Of a DNA stretch of 64,000 nucleotides, positions 43,958 to 52,982 are shown piece by piece. The notes under the pieces are model-generated. The model saw only the letters and a list, made by a program, of their open reading frames with translations. It ran no database searches and was not told the origin of the DNA. Both the position numbers and the translations under genes were made by a program. Source of the stretch: Flavobacterium nitrogenifigens (GTDB lineage Bacteria > Bacteroidota > Bacteroidia > Flavobacteriales > Flavobacteriaceae); contig NZ_QJRI01000166.1 in NCBI RefSeq assembly GCF_003254565.1, forward strand, positions 49,638 to 113,637, written 5' to 3'. Numbering within the stretch: the stretch's first letter is position 1; each line of letters starts with the position of its first letter.

Positions 43958-46061
43958 AAGCCAAGTGTTTTTGATTGTTTTTATTGAGTAAAATTTCGTC
44001 GCATTTTGGGCAATATTCATGTTCACCGTTTAAGTAGCCATGAATAGGGCAAATGCTGAAAATTGGTGTTACGGTTATATAAGGCAGTTTAAAATTGGTT
44101 AAAACTTTTTTCACGAAGTTTTTACAGGCTTCTGGACTGCTGATTTTTTCTCTCATATAAAGATGCAAAACTGTACCGCCAGTATATTTGCATTGCAATT
44201 CATCTTGAAGCAATAAAGCTTCAAAAGGATCATCGGTATGATCGACCGGGATTTGTGAACTATTGGTATAGTAAATATTCTCGTTTTGTCCTGCTTGTAA
44301 AATCTCTGGAAAGCGTTTTTTATCTTCTTTTGCAAAACGATACGTTGTTCCTTCTGCTGGAGTTGCTTCTAGATTGTAAAGATTTCCAGTTTCTTCCTGA
44401 AATTCTTTCATTCGCAGTCTAATATGATCGAGAATTTCTGTTGCAAAATGAATTCCTGAAGTGTCGGTTATATTTTGTTTTCCTTCAGAAAAATTCACAA
44501 CCATTTCATTCATTCCGTTTACGCCAATGGTAGAAAAGTGATTTCTAAAATGCTTCAAATAACGCTGTGTATACGGATAAAGTCCGCGGTCGTACATTTG
44601 CTGGATAAAGATTCTTTTCTTTTCTAAAGTTGATTTTGCGATTTGAAGCAATTCGTCCAAATGTTCGAACAAACTAATTATGTTTCCTTTATGAAGATAG
44701 CCTAAACGCGCCATATTGATAGTTACTACGCCAATGCTACCCGTCATTTCGGCACTTCCAAAAAGACCATTTCCACGTTTTAGCAATTCTCTTAAATCGA
44801 GCTGTAAACGGCAGCACATACTGCGTACCGCATTTGGTTTATAAGCATCTGGATTTTCGATTCGATTCCCGTTATCATCCAATAGATATTGGCTTCCAAT
44901 AAAATTCTGGAAATAGGACGAACCAATTTTGGCTGTGTTTTCAAAAAGCAAATCGACATTTTCGCCATTCCAATCAAAATCCTCAGTGATGTTTACCGTT
45001 GGAATAGGGAATGTAAACGGCTGTCCGTTTGCATCGCCTTCGGTCATAATGGTGTAATAGGCTTTATTAATAAGATTCATTTCTTTTTGAAAATCAGCAT
45101 ATTTCAGATCTATCAGTTTTGAAACGCCTCTGTTTTTAGCTTCCAAAATCAGATTTTCATCAGTGACCTTTAAAAATAAATGTTCGTCATTTCTAGTCGG
45201 AATCTGTTCTTTTAGATCTTCTGGCACATTCCAATCCAGAGTAATATTTGTAAAAGGCGATTGTCCCCAGCGTGCCGGTACATTTAGATTGTAAACAAAA
45301 CTTCTGATACCTTTTAGAACTTCATCATAAGAAAGTTGATCTTTAAAAACATAAGGTGCCAAATAAGTATCAAAAGAACTGAAAGCTTGAGCGCCTGCCC
45401 ATTCGCTTTGCAAAATTCCTAAGAAATTAGCCATTTGGCCCAATGCTTCTCTAAAATGAGAAGGAGGTCTGCTCTCGACACGGCCACGCACGCCGTTAAA
45501 ACCTTCATTTAACAGCACACGCAAGCTCCAACCAGCGCAGTATCCGGTAAGACAATCCAAATCATGGATGTGTATGTCGCCATTCCTATGAGCAGAACCT
45601 TCTTCTTTATTATATATTTTGTCAAGCCAATAATTGGCAATTACTTTTCCAGCGGTATTACTGACTAGTCCCGCATTTGAATACGAAATATTCGCATTAG
45701 CATTAATTCGCCAATCTGATTGGTTAATGTATTCTTCGACAGTTTGCGTACTGTCTATGTAAGTGGTGTCATCGTTTAAACCATTAATATGTTCTCGCTG
45801 TAATTTTCTCGTATGGCGATAAATTATAAACGAACGCATCGTCTGGAAATACCCGTTTTCAAAAAGCACTCTTTCTATGATGTCTTGAATTTCTTCTACA
45901 GGCCACGAATATTTTGCCTCAAGACCAGAAAGAACAGTTTTAAATATTCTCTTGTCTACAGGTTGACTGACGCTCTGAAAGGCTTTTTGAATGGCATCCT
46001 GAATTTTATAAGCTTCAAATGGCTTATAATCTCCGTTGCGTTTGATTACATATTTCTCCAT
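43938..46061 (-). CDS. nrdD: Anaerobic (class III) ribonucleoside-triphosphate reductase, large part without glycyl-radical end
   Basis: 707 residues. An ATP-cone domain covers about 1-95 (MEKYVIKRNGDYKPFEAYKI). The catalytic barrel follows, with the conserved cysteines in CLTGYCAGW and in VRSMCCRLQLD, and GSIGVVTINMARLGY. Near the C-terminus is a zinc site FSICPIHGYLNGEHEYCPKC, then about 20 residues and a stop. In the family the glycyl-radical loop (RV-GY) should follow directly; here it is on the neighbouring ORF. The enzyme makes deoxynucleotides without oxygen, using formate as reductant in most cases. It is part of the nadA-nadB-scdA-nrdD-nrdG operon behind an FNR-type box. Confidence 0.88.
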   Translation of the reverse strand: MEKYVIKRNGDYKPFEAYKIQDAIQKAFQSVSQPVDKRIFKTVLSGLEAKYSWPVEEIQDIIERVLFENGYFQTMRSFIIYRHTRKLQREHINGLNDDTTYIDSTQTVEEYINQSDWRINANANISYSNAGLVSNTAGKVIANYWLDKIYNKEEGSAHRNGDIHIHDLDCLTGYCAGWSLRVLLNEGFNGVRGRVESRPPSHFREALGQMANFLGILQSEWAGAQAFSSFDTYLAPYVFKDQLSYDEVLKGIRSFVYNLNVPARWGQSPFTNITLDWNVPEDLKEQIPTRNDEHLFLKVTDENLILEAKNRGVSKLIDLKYADFQKEMNLINKAYYTIMTEGDANGQPFTFPIPTVNITEDFDWNGENVDLLFENTAKIGSSYFQNFIGSQYLLDDNGNRIENPDAYKPNAVRSMCCRLQLDLRELLKRGNGLFGSAEMTGSIGVVTINMARLGYLHKGNIISLFEHLDELLQIAKSTLEKKRIFIQQMYDRGLYPYTQRYLKHFRNHFSTIGVNGMNEMVVNFSEGKQNITDTSGIHFATEILDHIRLRMKEFQEETGNLYNLEATPAEGTTYRFAKEDKKRFPEILQAGQNENIYYTNSSQIPVDHTDDPFEALLLQDELQCKYTGGTVLHLYMREKISSPEACKNFVKKVLTNFKLPYITVTPIFSICPIHGYLNGEHEYCPKCDEILLNKNNQKHLAYENENA

Positions 46062-46075
46062 GGTTTCGTTTTTAT

Positions 46076-46807
46076 TTAGGACACTTTTTCAAATGTTTTT
46101 TCAAGTTCAATTGCTTTTGGAAACAGAATGTTGTTTTCCAAGTGCATATGCTTTTTTAAATCTTTGTCAAATTCTTCTAGCATCAGAAATGCCACTTTAT
46201 AAGTGTTGCATGAGTCAGCAGGCGGTGTATAATTATTGGTTAATGCTGCAATTCTCTTAAAGCGTTGTCCTTCTGTAATATGATCATCTTTTAAGGTTGC
46301 AATTGGCGCTTCAATAGATAAAAAAGGCGGTGTTTCCAGCTCTGTACCTTTACTGTGTGCGGCTTTCATTTTTTTAATAAAAGGAAAAACAACCAACTCT
46401 TCTCTTTTCATATGAGCCGTGAGATCCAAATACGTTTTTGAAAAAATAGTATGAATTTCATGAAGCTCAGGATGAATCGCACCGTGAACACCGCATAATT
46501 TATTTAAATACTCCAAAATAACAGGAGACTTTTCTGTAACATATCGATGGTGGGTTTTAGTTATATAATCTGCAATCATATCTGCAGACCAGCTTTTATA
46601 ATCAAAAGACTGATTGGCAGAACTGCTTCTTGCTTTTTCAATATGTTCAATAAGAACACTTTCTTCTATATCTCTTTTTTTGCAGACTTCTTCGATAGTT
46701 CGATATCCTTTGCAGCAAAAGTCAATATTGAATTTTGTAAAAATGGCCGCTGTTTTGAAATCATCTGTGACGATTTCACCAATGGTTGTTTTGCTTGTTA
46801 GTTTCAT
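46076..46807 (-). CDS. scdA: Di-iron Fe-S cluster repair protein (RIC / ScdA / YtfE)
   Basis: A 243-residue protein starting MKLTSKTTIGEIVTDDF at 46807. The N-terminal ScdA_N domain has FNIDFCCKGYRTIEEVC (the CC motif). The C-terminal hemerythrin-like domain has several His/Glu metal ligands: VHGAIHPELHEIH, HMKREELVVFPFIKK, LKDDHITEG and HMHLENNILFP. RIC proteins repair iron-sulfur clusters damaged by nitric oxide or oxidants and may release NO-bound iron. It sits 14 bp upstream of nrdD and follows nadB, whose partner NadA has an Fe-S cluster, within a denitrification neighbourhood. Confidence 0.88.
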   Translation of the reverse strand: MKLTSKTTIGEIVTDDFKTAAIFTKFNIDFCCKGYRTIEEVCKKRDIEESVLIEHIEKARSSSANQSFDYKSWSADMIADYITKTHHRYVTEKSPVILEYLNKLCGVHGAIHPELHEIHTIFSKTYLDLTAHMKREELVVFPFIKKMKAAHSKGTELETPPFLSIEAPIATLKDDHITEGQRFKRIAALTNNYTPPADSCNTYKVAFLMLEEFDKDLKKHMHLENNILFPKAIELEKTFEKVS

Positions 46808-46839
46808 AATGGTTTTTGGGGTATAGATTAATTTTGGTT

Positions 46840-48354
46840 TCAGCATATTTTTTGATCTGCTGCAGCTTTACATTGTTTAATGATCAACAAAGAAGCCGCA
46901 ATCATGTTCGAAAATTCGATAAACGGAATCGTAATTTCGTGTGCTTCTGTAAGCGAAACAGCATAATTATGAAGGTCTTTTATTTTTTGAAAAGCTAACT
47001 CAGCATCACGTTCTTCACTTGTGTAGAATGTGGTAACCAGTTTTTGCAATTCTTTTTTAAGTACTTCAAAAGCAAGGTAATCATCAGCATTATGAGCTTT
47101 TGGAAACTTCGGAATTAGTATTTGTGATGAAAAAATAAATTCGGCAATGGTTTTGTCTACATTCTCTGAAGCCTGATGTGCAAAGACCAGACCTTCAAGA
47201 AGCGAGTTAGATGCCAAACGGTTTTTTCCATGTAGACCTGTTCTAGCACATTCGCCAATAGCGTAGAGATTTTTAATAGTAGTGACACCGTTTTGATCCA
47301 CTTTAATTCCGCCACATTGATAATGTGCTGCAGGTACAACAGGAATTAAATCTTTTTCAGGGTAGATTCCTAATTCGTTGCAATGTGCTGTGATGACTGG
47401 AAATTGATTTGCAAAAGCTTTCTGGTCTAGATGTCTACAGTCTAAATAAACATGATTTTTTCCGCTCAATTGAAGTTCTTTACTAATGGCACTTGAAACC
47501 ATATCTCTTGTCGCCAATTCGCCTCGAATATCATATTTAAATAAAAATCTTTTTCCTTCATCATTTACAATATGAGCACCAAAACCCCTAACAGCTTCAG
47601 AAATTAAAAACAACGGATTCTCTTTTCCTGTAAATAATGCTGTTGGATGAAATTGAATGTATTGCATATCGACAATTTCTGCACCTGCGCGTGCTGCAAT
47701 CGCCAATCCGTCTCCTGTTGCTATTTTCGGATTTGTTGTGTTTTCAAAAAGCTGACCGCATCCGCCTGTGCATAAAACAATTGTTCTTGCTCTAATGTAT
47801 TTAATTCGGTTATGTTTTTTTTCAAAGAAAAATGCTCCGGTACAAGTAGTTTTAGCTTTTTTTGTTTCGGTATTTAAGTCAATGACCATATGATTTTCTA
47901 AAAGCTCAATATTGGGCATTTTCTTGATTATTTTGAGCAGTTTCTGCTCGATTTCCTGTCCGGAGCTATCTTTATGATGTAATATTCTATGTTGAGAATG
48001 CCCGCCTTCTAATCCTAAGTCCCATTGGCCTTTTTCATTTTTATCAAAAGAAGCTCCAATTTCGATTAATTCCTGAAGTCTTTCGGGAGCTTGTTTAATG
48101 ACCATATTAACGACTTCTTTATCGCACAGGCCACCTCCAGAACGAAGGGTATCATGTATGTGTTTGTTAAAACTGTCTTTTATAAGGTCTGTCACTACAG
48201 CAATACCACCTTGAGCAAGCTGCGTATTGGTATTTTTGGCTGTTTCTTTCGTCATTATAACAATAGATAAGTCTGGACGTTTTTTTGCCGTTTTCATAGC
48301 AAAAAATAATCCTGAAATACCAGAACCGATGATCAATATATCTGTTTTAAGCAT
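46840..48354 (-). CDS. nadB: L-aspartate oxidase
   Basis: A 504-residue flavoprotein of the succinate dehydrogenase/fumarate reductase flavoprotein family, starting MLKTDILIIGSGISGLFFA at 48354. Characteristic blocks: NTQLAQGGIAVV, HRILHHKDSSGQ and RFLFKYDIRGELATRDMVS (active-site Arg/Glu region), plus the C-terminal helical domain. It oxidises L-aspartate to iminoaspartate in NAD synthesis; family members can pass electrons to fumarate without oxygen, which fits this anaerobic operon. NadA, encoded 28 bp upstream, uses the product. nadC is not in the window. Confidence 0.9.
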   Translation of the reverse strand: MLKTDILIIGSGISGLFFAMKTAKKRPDLSIVIMTKETAKNTNTQLAQGGIAVVTDLIKDSFNKHIHDTLRSGGGLCDKEVVNMVIKQAPERLQELIEIGASFDKNEKGQWDLGLEGGHSQHRILHHKDSSGQEIEQKLLKIIKKMPNIELLENHMVIDLNTETKKAKTTCTGAFFFEKKHNRIKYIRARTIVLCTGGCGQLFENTTNPKIATGDGLAIAARAGAEIVDMQYIQFHPTALFTGKENPLFLISEAVRGFGAHIVNDEGKRFLFKYDIRGELATRDMVSSAISKELQLSGKNHVYLDCRHLDQKAFANQFPVITAHCNELGIYPEKDLIPVVPAAHYQCGGIKVDQNGVTTIKNLYAIGECARTGLHGKNRLASNSLLEGLVFAHQASENVDKTIAEFIFSSQILIPKFPKAHNADDYLAFEVLKKELQKLVTTFYTSEERDAELAFQKIKDLHNYAVSLTEAHEITIPFIEFSNMIAASLLIIKQCKAAADQKIC

Positions 48355-48382
48355 GTTATTTTGATTTAAGTTTATTGCGTTT

Positions 48383-49315
48383 TTATGATAATTCAAGCAT
48401 TCTTCTAATAGGCTTTAGCGCTTCTGTTCTCAATTCTTCTGTAATCAGCATTTCTGGCCTTTCATTTTTAAGACACAAATACAATTTTTCTAGTGTATTC
48501 ATTTTCATATAGGCACATTCACTGCAGGCACAGCTGTTGTCTTCTGTGGTAGGAGCCGGAATCAGCGTTTTATCAGGTACAGCTTTTGTAAGCTCATGCA
48601 GGATACCGGCTTCTGTGGCCACAATGAAAACGGCAGCAGGATCCGTTTTAATGAAATTAATAATTCCTGAAGTTGAGCCGATGTAATGTGCTGCTTTTAA
48701 AATATGGTCTTCAGATTCAGGGTGTGCTGCAATTTTTGCAGTTGGGTTGTTGCTGTATATTTCAATTAGTTTGTCTAATGAAAAGGCTTCATGCACTACA
48801 CAAGAGCCTTTCCATAAGACCAGTTCACGTTTGGTTTCTTTCTCTAGATATTTGCCTAAATTTTCATCTGGAGCAAATATGATTTTTTGTTCTGCTGGTA
48901 TAGATTCGATTATCTTTTTGGCATTTGCCGATGTGCAGACTAAATCGCTCATAGCTTTTATTTGGGCAGAACAATTGATGTAAGTAACCACAATATGATC
49001 GGGATGCTGTTCTTTGAATAATCTAAAATCTTCTGGAGGACAGCCATCAGCAAGCGAACAGCCAGCGTTCCAATCGGGTAGTACTACTTTTTTGTTTGGA
49101 TTTAGAATTTTTGCTGTTTCTGCCATAAAGTGAACTCCCGCAAAAACGATAATATCAGCATTTGTATTTTGAGCTTTTTTTGCCAGTTCAAGACTATCTC
49201 CTATAAAATCTGCTATTTCCTGTATATCCTCATCTTGATAATAATGAGCCAGGATAACAGCATTTTTTTCCTTTTTCAATCGGAGTATTTCTTGTACTAA
49301 AAAGTTCTTGTTCAT
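48383..49315 (-). CDS. nadA: Quinolinate synthase A
   Basis: A 310-residue [4Fe-4S] enzyme that condenses iminoaspartate with dihydroxyacetone phosphate to quinolinate. Seen: AHYYQDEDIQEIADFIGDSL (substrate-binding), GCSLADGCPPEDF, TYINCSAQIKA, SDLVCTSANA and the C-terminal CACSECAYM, which include the three conserved cluster cysteines. It is the first gene of the leftward operon. A promoter with an FNR-type box lies about 100-150 bp upstream. Confidence 0.92.
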   Translation of the reverse strand: MNKNFLVQEILRLKKEKNAVILAHYYQDEDIQEIADFIGDSLELAKKAQNTNADIIVFAGVHFMAETAKILNPNKKVVLPDWNAGCSLADGCPPEDFRLFKEQHPDHIVVTYINCSAQIKAMSDLVCTSANAKKIIESIPAEQKIIFAPDENLGKYLEKETKRELVLWKGSCVVHEAFSLDKLIEIYSNNPTAKIAAHPESEDHILKAAHYIGSTSGIINFIKTDPAAVFIVATEAGILHELTKAVPDKTLIPAPTTEDNSCACSECAYMKMNTLEKLYLCLKNERPEMLITEELRTEALKPIRRMLELS

Positions 49316-49418
49316 TTTTTCTTCTTTGAATTTTCGGCTTCGTTAACCTATAAAACTGTTGGGTATTTATGTTTTAAGCTTATATCAAAATATATTTTAA
49401 TACATAATTTTAATAGGG

Positions 49419-49462
49419 TAAATATATTATCATCATTTTTTTCAAAACATGATTCTAATCAT
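49419..49462 (-). promoter_or_regulatory. FNR/DNR-type promoter of the nadA-nadB-scdA-nrdD-nrdG operon
   Basis: Palindrome ATGATTCTAATCAT (49449-49462), that is TGAT-N4-ATCA as in FNR/DNR boxes. Downstream on the minus strand is TATATTTA (49426 to 49419), 7 of 8 matches to TAnnTTTG. The distance from box centre to the end of the minus-7 box is 36.5 bp, the same as at the cytochrome c/nosZ promoter. This places the box near minus 43, a class II activator position. Confidence 0.65.
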
Positions 49463-49507
49463 ACTGTTTTATATTTGTTTGTATATGTTAACCTTAATAA
49501 TAGCATC

Positions 49508-51505
49508 TTAATCTAAAGTGAAAGTGAGATTTACAAAGACATTTCGGCCCATTCGCGGAATTTTGTTCCAGTCGGCATAAGTGGTGTAATATTTATCAAA
49601 AATATTCTCAACACCGGTTTGAAATTTTAAAATGTTTTGATTCCAATTGAAAGCATAGCCTGCATTAAGTCCAAAAATGAGATAATCTGAAGTTTTGGTT
49701 TGTCCGTACGTTTTTGCAAATTCATTTTGAGTTAGATTTCCTAAAGCGTTAATTCCTGCGTTAAATTTTTCTTTCTTAAAATCGATTCCAGCGCTGTATT
49801 TTATCGGACTTATAAATGGCAAATTATTTCCTTCATTATCTTTTCCCGAACTATAAGTAAGCTGAGATTTGAATTGCCAATTTTCAAGAAAATCATAAGT
49901 CAGATTAAAATCAGTATTGAAAATTTTGGCATTGTCTATAGCCTCATATCTTTTTACTCCAGAAGCGCCAATAGTCATCGGAAGTGTATTTGGATCAGTT
50001 TTACCTATTATATAATTTGAAAAGTAGAAGTAAGAGCCTGTAATTTTTGCGGTTAATTGTGATGTTTTATATCCAACAGAAAAGTTTCCTTCAATGGCAT
50101 TTTCATTTTTTAGATTGGGGTTTCCAATATAATCGTAAAAATCACTGCTGTTATACAAGTAAAAACCATAGCCTTCAGAAACCGACGGGGCTCTTTCGGC
50201 GTAAGCCAAACCAAATCCGAACTCAAATTGCTTCCTATTTTGGGCATAATTTGCTGCAAAACTTTTCAGGAAGCGGTTTTTTGAAGCATCCATATCAGGA
50301 TAAAAAATACGAAGACTTGCTAATCCAAAATCATTTGCTACGGTATTATTTTGAAATCCGAGATTAACGCCAATTCGAATATTTTCAATTTCAGAAATTT
50401 TGATATTATCTTCTAAAGACAATCCGTTGTACAAAGTTCTAACATCTGGCCAAGTATACATAAACATCAAATTTTCATTTGGATCAGAAGGATACATTGT
50501 CATCTCGGCAATTGACTTATTGTAAAAACCGTTCAAGTCAGCTAGAAAATTATGGTTTTTCATATTTCCCTTAATTCTCGAATAATAACCATACGTATCA
50601 GACCATCCCGGCATATCCATGTGTATCGGTACATTTGGTCTTTTGGTATCGTCCATTTGGTGGGTGATGGAATTAAAATAGCCTTTTGTTTCCCAGTTTG
50701 TTATAAGGTTAGATTTTGGCACATATTTATAACTTAGAGATACAATTTTAGCTTCGGCTAAAGAAACATCCATAGGAAGGGCAGGGTAGCCCACATTTGT
50801 CGCTTTGTCATAAATTGCAGAAGCTTCCAAGAGGTTTTGTTTGTTTATAAAATATCCTGCACTGGCAGAAATATTGTATTTGGTAAATTGAGAAAAGCTG
50901 ACTTCTTTATTATTGCCTGCTTTATAATTATCGGCATCACGATGCATAAAATCGATATGAGTATAAAATCGAGAATCATTATACCCTAAAGACGCACCAA
51001 TAATTTTTTGAAGATTATTACTTTCAAAACCAGAATTTAAACTGCCGTTCCAGCCTGTATTTTTCTCACTAAACTGATTGCGTTTTAAATCGACAGATCC
51101 GCCAATTCCAGCACCGTGACAGCTTGCTTGCTGTCCAGATGCTACGCTGGCTTCAGCCAAATTTGAAACCTCAACATAAGACGTAATCGGATCCATTTTG
51201 TCGGTACACGCGCCAAATATGCGCATTCCGTCAATAGTAATCACGGTACGTTCTGTCGCCATGTTGTTTATAACTGGTTCCCAAGCATAGGCTCCTCTTT
51301 TAATCATATTAACTTTTGATGATTTTGAGAGATATTCTTCTACAGAGGTTAATGATTTTGATTGTTTTAGATGTAAAGAAGGTTTACTTCCAATGACAAT
51401 TATTTCGTTAAGTTTTACGGTTTCAAGACTATCATTTGGTTTTTCCTGCGCCCAGCATATTGTTGAAAATACAGCCAAGAAGGTTGCTGCTAGATTTTTC
51501 ATCAT
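49508..51505 (-). CDS. NosA/OprC-like TonB-dependent copper receptor
   Basis: A 665-residue outer-membrane receptor with a signal peptide (near CWAQE), plug domain (about 30-150) and barrel ending TFTLD. The plug has INNMATERTVITIDGMRIFG followed by GACTDKMDPITSY. This matches NosA/OprC receptors, where a Cys and a Met four residues apart in this loop bind copper; here C and M in ACTDKM have that spacing. A barrel segment IHMDMPGW may supply the His/Met ligands. It would import copper for NosZ. The gene follows a YtkA-like lipoprotein and a Cys-rich protein on the same strand. Confidence 0.8.
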   Translation of the reverse strand: MMKNLAATFLAVFSTICWAQEKPNDSLETVKLNEIIVIGSKPSLHLKQSKSLTSVEEYLSKSSKVNMIKRGAYAWEPVINNMATERTVITIDGMRIFGACTDKMDPITSYVEVSNLAEASVASGQQASCHGAGIGGSVDLKRNQFSEKNTGWNGSLNSGFESNNLQKIIGASLGYNDSRFYTHIDFMHRDADNYKAGNNKEVSFSQFTKYNISASAGYFINKQNLLEASAIYDKATNVGYPALPMDVSLAEAKIVSLSYKYVPKSNLITNWETKGYFNSITHQMDDTKRPNVPIHMDMPGWSDTYGYYSRIKGNMKNHNFLADLNGFYNKSIAEMTMYPSDPNENLMFMYTWPDVRTLYNGLSLEDNIKISEIENIRIGVNLGFQNNTVANDFGLASLRIFYPDMDASKNRFLKSFAANYAQNRKQFEFGFGLAYAERAPSVSEGYGFYLYNSSDFYDYIGNPNLKNENAIEGNFSVGYKTSQLTAKITGSYFYFSNYIIGKTDPNTLPMTIGASGVKRYEAIDNAKIFNTDFNLTYDFLENWQFKSQLTYSSGKDNEGNNLPFISPIKYSAGIDFKKEKFNAGINALGNLTQNEFAKTYGQTKTSDYLIFGLNAGYAFNWNQNILKFQTGVENIFDKYYTTYADWNKIPRMGRNVFVNLTFTLD

Positions 51506-51518
51506 TTCTTACTTTAAT

Positions 51519-51550
51519 AGAAAGAGACAAATTGTGTTATGTCTCTTTCT
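51519..51550 (-). other. Hairpin between copper lipoprotein and receptor genes
   Basis: Perfect 11-bp stem (agaaagagaca / tgtctctttct) with a 10-nt loop in the 60-bp gap. There is no T-tract on the minus strand, so it looks more like an mRNA-processing or stabilising hairpin than a terminator. Confidence 0.5.
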
Positions 51551-51565
51551 GATTGTTGTTTAGAT

Positions 51566-52414
51566 TTAAAATTCAATCTCAAAATAAAGACTGCTTGATG
51601 TATTATCTGTTGTAACAGCTTCACCTTTTAGAACTTCATCTTTTTCATTATATACCTGAAGGTTTATTTTCCAGTATCCTGTCATGGTTAGAGAGAGTTT
51701 CCCTTTATAAAAGCCGTTGGTTTCAGATTGAAGCAAATCAGTGTTATTAGGAGAACCATGATTTCCCATACTTGGCATTCTTGGATCGATTTTGATTTTT
51801 AAATTAGTAGCAAGTGGAAAAGTCATCATATCCTTCATTTTATAAATACCTACTGTCATATCATTCAGTGCCACTTTTGGAGAAGATGGTGCGATATAGG
51901 CAATTACATAATTGCTTCCGTCGCTTCCTTTAAAAGAGCTTACAGTTCGTTTTGAAGATGCAGGAACATTTATTTTGTCAGTTGCGGTGTAGCTTGCACC
52001 ATCAATTATATATGAAATGCTCAGTTCCCAATATTCCGTTTCGTTTTGCGCCATTTGAAAAATGATATCGCCTTCGTACAAAGTCTTTTTGTCTGATACT
52101 TTAGTGATAACTGATTTTGGGCAAGAATGCTGCATCATGCTCATGTGCATAAGCGGTGTCCATTCAAGTTTAGCATCGGTAATATAATTGTTAGTTTTCT
52201 TGTCTTTTATTCGAAGTGAAATATGATTGTATCCCTGCACCAGAGAACCTGTTGACGAGAATAATTCTATTGTATGAGTGTCATTTGAGATTTCCTGTAT
52301 TTTATGAAGTCCGCTTGTTTCGTCAACTGGAATTGAAGAAGAATCGTCGTTAGAAGAGCAAGAGAAAAAGGTGATTGCTAAAAATAAAATGGCTGTGTAT
52401 TTTAAAATTTTCAT
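51566..52414 (-). CDS. YtkA/FixH-like copper-associated lipoprotein
   Basis: A 282-residue lipoprotein: MKILKYTAILFLAITFFSCS gives a lipobox Cys. Two beta-sandwich repeats are suggested, each with a Met/His-rich loop: PLMHMSMMQHSC (about residue 87-98) and RMPSMGNHGSPNNT (about 213-226). The second is followed by GFYKGKLSLTMTGYWKINLQ, the pattern of YtkA-like domains. Such proteins bind or pass copper in the periplasm. It lies between the Cys-rich protein and the NosA-like receptor, so a role in copper supply to NosZ is likely. Confidence 0.72.
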   Translation of the reverse strand: MKILKYTAILFLAITFFSCSSNDDSSSIPVDETSGLHKIQEISNDTHTIELFSSTGSLVQGYNHISLRIKDKKTNNYITDAKLEWTPLMHMSMMQHSCPKSVITKVSDKKTLYEGDIIFQMAQNETEYWELSISYIIDGASYTATDKINVPASSKRTVSSFKGSDGSNYVIAYIAPSSPKVALNDMTVGIYKMKDMMTFPLATNLKIKIDPRMPSMGNHGSPNNTDLLQSETNGFYKGKLSLTMTGYWKINLQVYNEKDEVLKGEAVTTDNTSSSLYFEIEF

Positions 52415-52489
52415 GAGATTTTAATTTAAATGATGATAATAAAAGGTCTGTCGAATGAATTCGATAGAAGAAAAAAAATGAGATAAAAA

Positions 52490-52858
52490 TCAAATGAAAA
52501 TTGGAGGGCGGAAGATATTGACGGCCTCTAAATGAGAATATAAGTTGTTGTAAAAGGCATTTACTATAAAAGTAGTAGTTCTATTTTTTTCAAAAGAGAA
52601 TACTGGGATTTTTACCATAAACAAAACCACAGTTTCTGTTGTTTCACTTTTCTTTTCGTTAGAAGCTGGCGTGTCATTTTTATAGCTTTTTGCTAATTCT
52701 TTTTTCAAATGACATTTTCCGTTACAATGAAGTTCAGGAGCATTTTTGTTTTCGCATAATTCAGTTGCAATGTAATGGAAGTTGACCACATAATCCAGAA
52801 ATGGAAAAGCGGGTCTAAACACGACTGCAAATAAAAATATGTAAACACAAAGCTTCAT
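52490..52858 (-). CDS. Small Cys-rich exported protein of copper loci
   Basis: A 122-residue protein with an N-terminal hydrophobic segment (VYIFLFAVVFRPAFPFL) and the cluster LCENKNAPELHCNGKCHLKK, three cysteines and two histidines in a metal-binding arrangement, and a C-terminal FRPPIFI. The family appears common in Bacteroidota next to TonB-dependent receptors for metals, but I know no assigned function. It is the first gene of the leftward copper unit and is divergent from cytochrome c/nosZ across an FNR-type box. Confidence 0.65.
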   Translation of the reverse strand: MKLCVYIFLFAVVFRPAFPFLDYVVNFHYIATELCENKNAPELHCNGKCHLKKELAKSYKNDTPASNEKKSETTETVVLFMVKIPVFSFEKNRTTTFIVNAFYNNLYSHLEAVNIFRPPIFI

Positions 52859-52907
52859 TACTTGTTTTTTGAGAATACGAAGGTATTATGAACTTTTTTT
52901 TGAGGAT

Positions 52908-52951
52908 ATGATTGTAATCATACTTTACGAAAAACAAGTTTTAGAATTTTG
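52908..52951 (+). promoter_or_regulatory. FNR/DNR-type promoter of the nos operon
   Basis: Palindrome ATGATTGTAATCAT (52908-52921; TGAT-N4-ATCA) followed by GAATTTTG (52944-52951), 7 of 8 matches to TAnnTTTG, with 36.5 bp from box centre to box end. It is 31 bp from the minus-7 box to the cytochrome c ATG. The palindrome may also serve the divergent copper genes. Confidence 0.7.
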
Positions 52952-52982
52952 ATCAAAAGTTTAACACGTAAAAAACAAAGTA

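Noticed and set aside
43958..44026. Upstream extension of the glycyl-radical ORF to an ATG at 44026
   Set aside because: This part reads the end of nrdD out of frame and encodes nothing conserved; ATG 43957 is the better start.
51519..51550. Terminator of the copper lipoprotein gene
   Set aside because: The 11-bp hairpin has no T-tract on the minus strand, so termination is doubtful; listed as a hairpin.
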